Of a DNA stretch of 64,000 nucleotides, positions 57,989-64,000 are shown piece after piece. The position numbers were made by a program, and so were the translations under genes. The stretch is from positions 1-64,000 of the forward strand of contig DWVJ01000034.1 in NCBI GenBank assembly GCA_019120315.1, in the 5' to 3' direction. Source of the stretch: Candidatus Ruminococcus avistercoris (lineage in GTDB: Bacteria > Bacillota > Clostridia > Lachnospirales > Lachnospiraceae). How positions within the stretch are numbered: position 1 is the first letter of the stretch; each line of letters opens with the position of its first letter. Below the pieces are notes generated by a model, which saw only the letters and a list, made by a program, of their open reading frames with translations, was not told the origin of the DNA and searched no databases.

Positions 57989-60607
57989 GTGAAGAATTGG
58001 TATCAGATGGATGCGGCTTCGGTTCTTAAGGAGATGGACAGCAAAGAAGAGGGTCTGTCCCGTCAGGAAGCGAAGCATCGTCTGCAGGAGTACGGCGAGA
58101 ATGCCCTCCAGGAAGGGAAGAAGAAGAGCGCTCTGCAGGTGTTTGCGGAACAGTTTAAAGATCTTCTGGTGATTATCCTTTTGATTGCCGCGGTGATTTC
58201 CATGGTCTCTGGCAACGTGGAAAGTACCATTGTTATCATTGCGGTGCTGATCATGAACGCGATCCTGGGGACGGTTCAGCATGAAAAAGCGCAGAAATCT
58301 CTGGAGAGCCTGAAATCCATGTCGGCTCCCAACGCAAAGGTAATGCGTGACGGCCAGAAGGTGGAAATTCCTGCACGGGAAGTGGTGCCGGGGGATATTC
58401 TGCTTCTGGAGACGGGGGATCTGACGGCTGCGGACGGAAGAATCCTCAATCAGTATTCTCTGCAGGTCAATGAAAGTTCTCTCACCGGGGAGTCTGCCAA
58501 TGTGGATAAAGAAGAGGAAGCCATTTCGGAGGAAGTGCCTCTGGGAGACCGCAAAAACATGGTATTTTCCGGCAGTCTGGTGACCTACGGAAGAGCGGAA
58601 GTGGTCGTGACAGAGACGGGGATGAAGACGGAGATGGGAAAAATCGCCGATCTGATGAACGCCACCAAGGAAAAGCGCACCCCCCTTCAGGTCAGCCTGG
58701 ACGCATTCAGCAGCCGCCTGGCCGTTATTATCATGATTATTTGTGCCGGCGTATTTTTGTTAAGTCTTTATCGGGAAATGCCCATTTTAGATTCCCTGAT
58801 GTTTGCCGTCGCGCTGGCGGTGGCGGCGATTCCCGAGGCGTTAAGTTCCATCGTGACCATCGTGCAGGCCATGGGAACACAGAAAATGGCGAAAGAAAAC
58901 GCCATTATCAAAGAATTAAAAGCGGTGGAAAGCCTGGGGTGTGTGTCCGTTATCTGTTCCGATAAGACGGGAACGCTGACTCAGAATAAAATGACGGTCC
59001 AGGAAATCTATCTGGATGGAAAGATTTTGAAACCGGAAGAACTGGATCTGCGCAATCAGCTGCACCGGTATCTTCTGTATGACGCTATTTTAACCAATGA
59101 TTCCACCATCGTGGATGGAAAAGGGATCGGAGATCCCACGGAATATGCGCTGCTGGAAATGGCGGCCAGGGTGGATCTGAGCGACTCCGATATGCGTCAG
59201 ATCATGAACCGTATGGAAGAGATTCCCTTTGATTCCCAGCGTAAGCTGATGAGTACCAAATATCTCCTTCACGGAGTTCCCACGGTACTGACCAAAGGCG
59301 CGCTGGACGTCCTTTTGGAACGGTCTGTTTCCGTTCGTACTTCGGAAGGGATCATTCCCATGACGGAGGAGGAGAAAGAAAAAATCCTCAGACAGAACCA
59401 GGAGTTTTCCCAGCAGGGTCTGCGAGTGCTTTCCTTTGCATATAAAGAAGTGGGAGAAGAGGACAGACTGACTCTGGAGTCAGAAAAAGACTTTATCTTC
59501 CTTGGACTGGTGTCCATGATGGATCCGCCCAGAGAAGAATCCATTGCGGCTGTGGCGGACGCCAAACGGGCCGGCATCCGCACGGTGATGATTACCGGGG
59601 ATCATAAGATCACGGCGGCGGCTATCGCCAAAAAGATCGGTATTTTCCGGGAAGGCGATATGGCGGTGACCGGTCTGGAGCTGGATCAGATGTCAGATGA
59701 AGAGCTGGATGAGAAGATCACAAAGATTTCTGTGTACGCCCGGGTTTCACCGGAGAATAAGATCCGTATCGTGGATGCATGGCAGAGAAGAGGCCAGATC
59801 GCGGCCATGACCGGGGACGGCGTGAACGATGCGCCCGCATTGAAAAAAGCGGATATCGGCGTGGCCATGGGTATCACGGGAACAGAGGTTTCCAAGGACG
59901 CCGCCTCCATGATTCTGGCGGATGATAACTTTGCCACCATCATCAAAGCGGTGGCCAACGGACGAAACGTATACCGGAATATCAAAAACGCCATTAAGTT
60001 CCTGCTGTCGGGAAATATGGCCGGTATTCTGGCGGTGCTTTATACATCGCTGGCAGCCCTGCCGGTGCCCTTTGCCCCGGTGCATCTGCTGTTCATCAAC
60101 CTGCTGACAGACTCTCTCCCGGCGCTGGCCATCGGTATGGAGCCGGCGGAGCGAAATCTTCTTTCCCAGCCGCCAAGAGATCCCAAACAGGGAATCCTGA
60201 CAAAAGATTTTATCCGGGATCTGCTGCTGCAGGGCGGTCTGATTGCGGTCTGTACCATGATCGCCTTCCATATGGGACTGGAAAAAGGCGGCGCCGCGAT
60301 GGCCAGCACCATGGCCTTTGCCACGCTGACTATGGCGCGGCTGTTTCACGGATTCAACTGCCGCAGCGACAAGTCCATCTTCCGTCTGGGATTTAAGAGG
60401 AACTGGTACAGCCTGGGCGCTTTTGTGGCCGGTGTCTGTCTTCTGGCGCTGGTACTGTTTGTGCCGGTGCTGGAAAGAGTGTTCTCCGTAACCCCTCTCT
60501 CCGGCGGGCAGATCGGAATGATCGTGCTGCTGGCGCTGATCCCGACGATTATCATTCAGATTACCAAAGAGATCCTTTATCTGAGAAAGCCGGTGGATCA
60601 GAGATAA
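57989..60607 (+). CDS. P-type cation-transporting ATPase (type II), probable Mn2+ exporter
   Basis: An 872-residue ATPase of the Ca2+/SERCA-like group. N-terminal cation-ATPase domain (YQMDAASVLKEMDS), TGES in the actuator (SSLTGESANV), phosphorylation site DKTGTLTQ, KGALDVL nucleotide region, and TGDGVNDAPALKKADIG, with about ten membrane segments. GTG start after AAGGAGG. The Mn2+ riboswitch upstream points to manganese efflux, as known for similar ATPases under this riboswitch, although calcium transport cannot be excluded by sequence. Confidence 0.93.
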   Translation: MKNWYQMDAASVLKEMDSKEEGLSRQEAKHRLQEYGENALQEGKKKSALQVFAEQFKDLLVIILLIAAVISMVSGNVESTIVIIAVLIMNAILGTVQHEKAQKSLESLKSMSAPNAKVMRDGQKVEIPAREVVPGDILLLETGDLTAADGRILNQYSLQVNESSLTGESANVDKEEEAISEEVPLGDRKNMVFSGSLVTYGRAEVVVTETGMKTEMGKIADLMNATKEKRTPLQVSLDAFSSRLAVIIMIICAGVFLLSLYREMPILDSLMFAVALAVAAIPEALSSIVTIVQAMGTQKMAKENAIIKELKAVESLGCVSVICSDKTGTLTQNKMTVQEIYLDGKILKPEELDLRNQLHRYLLYDAILTNDSTIVDGKGIGDPTEYALLEMAARVDLSDSDMRQIMNRMEEIPFDSQRKLMSTKYLLHGVPTVLTKGALDVLLERSVSVRTSEGIIPMTEEEKEKILRQNQEFSQQGLRVLSFAYKEVGEEDRLTLESEKDFIFLGLVSMMDPPREESIAAVADAKRAGIRTVMITGDHKITAAAIAKKIGIFREGDMAVTGLELDQMSDEELDEKITKISVYARVSPENKIRIVDAWQRRGQIAAMTGDGVNDAPALKKADIGVAMGITGTEVSKDAASMILADDNFATIIKAVANGRNVYRNIKNAIKFLLSGNMAGILAVLYTSLAALPVPFAPVHLLFINLLTDSLPALAIGMEPAERNLLSQPPRDPKQGILTKDFIRDLLLQGGLIAVCTMIAFHMGLEKGGAAMASTMAFATLTMARLFHGFNCRSDKSIFRLGFKRNWYSLGAFVAGVCLLALVLFVPVLERVFSVTPLSGGQIGMIVLLALIPTIIIQITKEILYLRKPVDQR

Positions 60608-60611
60608 AAAA

Positions 60612-60637
60612 ACAGATCCGCGTTACCTGCGGATCTG
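60612..60637 (-). terminator. Terminator of the isochorismatase-like gene
   Basis: CAGATCCGC pairs with GCGGATCTG, and on the minus strand it is followed by seven T. It overlaps the last codons of the minus-strand gene. Confidence 0.85.
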
Positions 60638-61159
60638 AATCTGGCAAATTTCTATGGCTTTTAGGGCGTTTTCATGACTTTCGGGCGTGACGCCGGCACA
60701 GCAGGATGCGTCCACGGTGACGGGGACTTCCGGAAGGAAAGCTTTGGTCAGCAGTGCGTTGGAAATCACACAGATATCCGTGCACAGGCCGATCAGTTCG
60801 ATTTCCCTGATATGGCTGTAATCACCCCGGGAAAAGGCCAGGGCCAGATCAGAAGAACCAAAAGTATATTTTTCATAAACCGGATAGTCATATCCGGCGA
60901 TGAGTTCCTGAAGGGCGGGATGCAGTTCCCAGCCCTTCGTTTTTTTGATGCAGTGGGGAACGGGGAGATGTTTTCCCTCCTGGGTATCCAGGTAGTGGTC
61001 AAAGTGAGTATCCATGGTAAAAAGGATATCGTCTTTGTTTTTCTGATATTCCCGGATTTTCGCCACAACGTTCGGCAGGATGGCCGCTGCTTCTTTGGTT
61101 CCCAGGGAACCGTCGATAAAGTCATTTTGCATATCTACTACGATTAAAAGTTTATTCAT
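60623..61159 (-). CDS. Isochorismatase-family cysteine hydrolase (nicotinamidase-like)
   Basis: A 178-residue cytosolic hydrolase. Catalytic Asp in VVDMQNDFIDG (D8), a lysine-containing region before GWELHP, and catalytic Cys in GLCTDICV. DTHFDHYL with downstream histidine resembles the metal site of nicotinamidases, which deamidate nicotinamide in NAD salvage; other amidase substrates are possible. Start ATG 61159; it overlaps the end of the AraC gene upstream by eight bases, so the two are coupled. Confidence 0.9.
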   Translation of the reverse strand: MNKLLIVVDMQNDFIDGSLGTKEAAAILPNVVAKIREYQKNKDDILFTMDTHFDHYLDTQEGKHLPVPHCIKKTKGWELHPALQELIAGYDYPVYEKYTFGSSDLALAFSRGDYSHIREIELIGLCTDICVISNALLTKAFLPEVPVTVDASCCAGVTPESHENALKAIEICQIQIRR

Positions 61160-61997
61160 GGTAAGTCCTCCATTCACTGGGGGCAGCCCCCGTTTTCTTT
61201 TTGAAATAACTGGAAAAATAAGCTTCATTTTGAAATCCGGTGCTGGCGGCCACCTGCCGGATGGTCATGCCGGTGTTGGCCAGCAGGGTTTTGGCCGCAT
61301 TGATCCGGATATTCAGGATATACTCCTTTGGCGAGCTGCCCGTTTCCTTTTTGAATTTTGTGGAAAAGTATCCGGGGTTTAGGCAGGCCCGGGCGGCCAG
61401 CTGCGTCAGCGTCAGAGCTTCCTGATAATGGGTCTGAATATAACGGATGCTCTCTGATACGGCCGTATCCTCTGCGCGGATGGTGGTTTTTGCCTGGTCG
61501 ATGAGGGCGGACAGAACCAGATGGATACAGGCTGAAATCATTTCCTCGCTCATGGTCATCCCATCGGCAAAGGAAGAGACGATTTCCCGGACCGGTTCCA
61601 GGGTGCGGGACATGACAACCGGGGTGTATACATGACTGTAGCGGCAGATTTCGGCAACCAGTGACTCCGAGGAAGCGCCGTCAAAGCCGATCCAGTACAT
61701 CTGTGCGTTTCCGTTGGAAGCATAGATATGGTAGACCCTGGTATCCACGATGGCGATTTCATTTTCATGTATGGTGTAATCCCTGGATCCCACCACCAGT
61801 GACAGACTGCCCTTTGTCACATACAGGATCAGGAAGCGGATTTCCGCAGGGGCGCTGCGGGAAATCAGGTAATGGCGGTCCAGCACGTAGTGGCCGCAGC
61901 GGTCGATGAAAAACAGGTTCTTCCTGGCAAACTCCGACGGAAAAGAAAGATACAGGTCGGAGGCTGCCAGAACGCCCGGTTCGCCCAGCGGTTTCAT
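61152..61997 (-). CDS. AraC-family transcriptional regulator
   Basis: A 281-residue regulator. Cupin-like sensing region (VVGSRDYTIHENEIAIVDTRVYH, MYWIGFDGASSESLV) and C-terminal double HTH (LTLTQLAARACLNPGYFSTKFKKETG, TIRQVAASTGFQNEAYFSSYFKKKTG). ATG 61997 follows GGGAGGTG. It overlaps the isochorismatase-like gene and is divergent from the PucR gene, so it may control either neighbour. Confidence 0.92.
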   Translation of the reverse strand: MKPLGEPGVLAASDLYLSFPSEFARKNLFFIDRCGHYVLDRHYLISRSAPAEIRFLILYVTKGSLSLVVGSRDYTIHENEIAIVDTRVYHIYASNGNAQMYWIGFDGASSESLVAEICRYSHVYTPVVMSRTLEPVREIVSSFADGMTMSEEMISACIHLVLSALIDQAKTTIRAEDTAVSESIRYIQTHYQEALTLTQLAARACLNPGYFSTKFKKETGSSPKEYILNIRINAAKTLLANTGMTIRQVAASTGFQNEAYFSSYFKKKTGAAPSEWRTYHE

Positions 61998-62093
61998 GGT
62001 GTCACCTCCCAAATTGCAAAAAAATATTTCTTTGTTTTTCCTGTTATTATATAATTTAAATGGTCAAATGGCAATGATGAAAGGAGAGGACAT

Positions 62094-63290
62094 ATGATTA
62101 CGTGTGAAGATATTTTAAATCTCAAGTTGGACGGGATGCATCTGATTGCCGGGGAAAAAGGACTTTATCGCATGGTGTCCTGGACTTATATGGTGCAGAC
62201 CAGGCCTTATGCGGATCATATGAACCGGGGGAATTTTGCGCTGATTGTGGTGGACTATGTCAGATTTGATTTTAAAGAAGTGGCGGTCACACTGGAGGAG
62301 TTGAACGAACTGGGGATTTCCGGCCTGGCGATTTCTGTGGTGGATGACAGAGAGGAGGTACCGGAATCTGTCAGAAGACGGGCGGATGAACTGGAACTGC
62401 CCCTGTTCTATGTACGATGGGAAGGAGCGTCATTTGTGGATATCGCTCAGAGCATCGGAAGCCTGATTGTACAGACGGGAGTGCAGAATAAAAAAACGGG
62501 GGATTATCTGTACAATCTCCTGTTTGGATATCAGATCAACGATAAATACGTGGAAAAGATCTCCGGACAGTTCGGCCTGGATTTTTCCAGACCCTACCGT
62601 GTAGGTGTGATCATCATCGACAGAAAGTACGGCATAAATCTGGAACAGGATGAACACACGTACGAATACTATGCAGACTGCCTCAACCGGGAGGTTAACA
62701 ACATGAAAGGCAGTTCCATGTTTATGCGGTTTCTCAATAAATTTGTGCTGCTGTTTGAAGCCAGGGAGAATAAAGAGATCGAGCATGAACTGGAACAGAT
62801 TCTCTGTACTTTGGATAATAAGCCGCAGTTTCAGGGGCTGATTAAAAGTACATGTATTCTGGGAGCGCCTTACAGAAACCCGCGGGATTTCGGGCGGAGC
62901 TATCAGGAGGCGAAAAACCTGATTCCCAAAAAAGATATGCTGCCTAATCCCAAAAAGAAAAAAGTACTGAGCGCCAGTTCCATGGGGATTTACAAATTTA
63001 TGTTTAGCAGCGGCAATCAGCGGGAAATACTGGATTACTGTAATGAAAAGCTGCGCCGGCTGGAGGAGTACGACCATGCCAACGGAACTTTCCTGCAGGA
63101 TACCCTGCTGGAATACTACATGCATGGTTTCAGTGTGGGAAAGACGGCAGATGCTCTGTATATCCACAGAAATTCACTGCAGTACCGGCTCCGGAAAATC
63201 GAAGAACTGCTGGAGATAGAACTGGATGACTATATGGAGTATCTGAATCTGGTCAACTGCATTTTGATTAAGAAGCTGATGTTTTCGTAA
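62094..63290 (+). CDS. PucR/CdaR-family transcriptional regulator
   Basis: A 398-residue regulator: N-terminal PucR ligand domain (ITCEDILNLKLDGMHLIAGEKGL, about 1-125), a degenerate GGDEF-like middle (SRPYRVGVIIIDRKYG), and the C-terminal HTH_30 (FLQDTLLEYYMHGFSVGKTADALYIHRNSLQYRLRKIEELL, about 325-375). Members control purine, amino acid or sugar-acid use. An amino-acid-type binding protein gene follows, with an inverted repeat in the gap, so it probably controls that importer. Confidence 0.92.
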   Translation: MITCEDILNLKLDGMHLIAGEKGLYRMVSWTYMVQTRPYADHMNRGNFALIVVDYVRFDFKEVAVTLEELNELGISGLAISVVDDREEVPESVRRRADELELPLFYVRWEGASFVDIAQSIGSLIVQTGVQNKKTGDYLYNLLFGYQINDKYVEKISGQFGLDFSRPYRVGVIIIDRKYGINLEQDEHTYEYYADCLNREVNNMKGSSMFMRFLNKFVLLFEARENKEIEHELEQILCTLDNKPQFQGLIKSTCILGAPYRNPRDFGRSYQEAKNLIPKKDMLPNPKKKKVLSASSMGIYKFMFSSGNQREILDYCNEKLRRLEEYDHANGTFLQDTLLEYYMHGFSVGKTADALYIHRNSLQYRLRKIEELLEIELDDYMEYLNLVNCILIKKLMFS

Positions 63291-63294
63291 AGAC

Positions 63295-63360
63295 TGTGCA
63301 AAATGACCATTATGAATGTGCGTTTTGCACATTGAAAAAAAGACGAAGTTTGATTACAAT
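63295..63360 (+). promoter_or_regulatory. Inverted repeat and promoter before the binding-protein gene
   Basis: TGTGCAAAA (63295-63303) mirrors TTTTGCACA (63323-63331). Just after it lie TTGAAA (63333-63338), 16 bases, TACAAT (63355-63360). The repeat is upstream of the -35, as for an activator site, and is a candidate for PucR binding. Confidence 0.55.
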
Positions 63361-63371
63361 GTGCTCGTAAC

Positions 63372-63413
63372 AGCAAAGGTGCTGGGGAAAAAATTCCCCG
63401 GCACCTTTTTTGC
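63372..63413 (+). terminator. Hairpin with T-run between PucR and the binding-protein gene
   Basis: GCAAAGGTGCTGGGGAA pairs with TTCCCCGGCACCTTTTTTGC. It can terminate the PucR transcript. Because the predicted promoter lies upstream, it would also form at the very 5' end of the importer transcript. Confidence 0.75.
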
Positions 63414-63456
63414 TGGGAGGAAAGAACCGTATCAGAACGGAGAGGAGTGTTATATT

Positions 63457-64000
63457 ATGAAAAGAAAATTATGGGCAGTTATGATGGCAGGAGTGATGAC
63501 GATGGCAGCGCTTGGCGGCTGCGGATCCGATTCGGCAGGATCTCTCGATGAAGCGAAAGGGGAGGAAACGGCGAAAACAGCAGAGACATCGGAAAGCAGC
63601 GACGTGCTCCGGGTAGGGATGGAATGTGCCTATGCTCCCTTTAACTGGACGCAGGATGAAGAGACTACACCGGATGGAAGCCAGGCAGTTCCGATTTACG
63701 ATTCGGATTATTATGCATATGGCTATGATGTGGCGGTAGCCCAGATGCTGGCAGAGGAGATGGGAAAAGAGCTGGAAATCCATAAAGTGGAATGGTCTTC
63801 CATCGGGATGTCTCTGGATGCCGGAGATTATGACTGCATCATTGCCGGTATGGGACGTACCGCGGAAAGAGAGATGTCCTATGCATTTACAGATCCTTAT
63901 TATTACAGATACAACTGTATTGTGGTGAAAAAGGGTGGGGAATATGAAAATGTGACGAAGCTTTCCGATCTGGCCGGCACAGGATGCAGGGTAACCACAC
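63457..64000 (+). CDS. Amino-acid ABC transporter binding lipoprotein (partial, runs off the end)
   Basis: The first 181 codons of a polar-amino-acid-type binding protein (family 3). The lipoprotein signal peptide ends ALGGC; a threonine/glutamate-rich linker follows, then LRVGMECAYAPFNW, GYDVAVAQMLAEEMGKEL, DCIIAGMGRTAEREMSYAFTDPYY, the classic fold. ATG 63457 after AGAGGAG. The window ends before the stop. Permease and ATPase genes are expected beyond the edge. Confidence 0.92.
   Translation, partial: MKRKLWAVMMAGVMTMAALGGCGSDSAGSLDEAKGEETAKTAETSESSDVLRVGMECAYAPFNWTQDEETTPDGSQAVPIYDSDYYAYGYDVAVAQMLAEEMGKELEIHKVEWSSIGMSLDAGDYDCIIAGMGRTAEREMSYAFTDPYYYRYNCIVVKKGGEYENVTKLSDLAGTGCRVTT

Overview
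The window looks like a chromosome segment of a gut-type Lachnospiraceae (Clostridia, Bacillota). The evidence is mid-GC coding sequence, strong AGGAGG ribosome sites, TTGACA-N17-TATAAT-type promoters, many AraC/XylS regulators beside sugar ABC importers, YesM/LytS-type kinases with AraC response regulators, choline-binding-type wall repeats, an FMN riboswitch on ribDEBAH and a yybP-ykoY riboswitch on a P-type ATPase. No rRNA, tRNA or CRISPR array was seen, and both ends are cut from a longer replicon.

Layout. 1-4541: riboflavin operon (FMN riboswitch, terminator, ribD, ribE, ribBA, ribH) with a HAD phosphatase one base downstream. 4585-8527: a uroporphyrinogen-decarboxylase-family (UROD) protein, then a YtrA-type GntR/ABC/permease/lipoprotein operon with a large palindromic operator. 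8653-13969: a PLP-dependent sulfur amino acid enzyme with a CUT1 importer (binding protein and two permeases, no ATPase), and an FCD-type GntR regulator whose likely operator lies at the promoter. 14033-21903: on the minus strand an AraC response regulator, a histidine kinase with almost no external domain, and a two-domain RbsA-like protein that has lost its nucleotide-binding motifs; divergent from these is an intact CUT2 sugar importer.

21995-26380 is a rearranged stretch. A truncated AraC gene is joined head to head to the 3' half of a binding-protein gene. It is followed by a PIN/Phd toxin-antitoxin pair, an SGNH hydrolase, a mosaic scar (AraC tail, coding-like fragment, group II intron domain V), and an HTH/nucleotidyltransferase pair with a palindrome inside its promoter. 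26443-35412: AraC, a second UROD-like protein, then LacI plus a complete CUT1 importer with an embedded metallo-beta-lactamase-fold protein and an MsmK-type ATPase. 35430-45588: two MgtC-like proteins, a PfkB kinase, a G3E GTPase, two paralogous AraC genes each divergent from a metabolic gene (a shortened UROD-like protein; a Gfo/Idh dehydrogenase plus TIM-barrel isomerase), then an SH3 lipoprotein, an SDR and a cupin.

45602-64000: a Pho-type cluster (Na/Pi transporter, PhoB, PhoR) behind 11-bp-phased repeats, a repeat-rich polysaccharide deacetylase, a pseudouridine synthase, an NAD+ DNA ligase, a cardiolipin synthase, a structured repeat element, metA (acetyl type), azlCD, the Mn2+ riboswitch with its ATPase, an isochorismatase-like hydrolase with AraC, PucR, and the start of an amino-acid binding protein. 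Overall the segment is dominated by nutrient import and its local regulators. The least explained elements are the pseudo-ATPase/kinase/regulator operon, the structured repeat at 55560-55790, the HTH/nucleotidyltransferase pair, and the mosaic scar.
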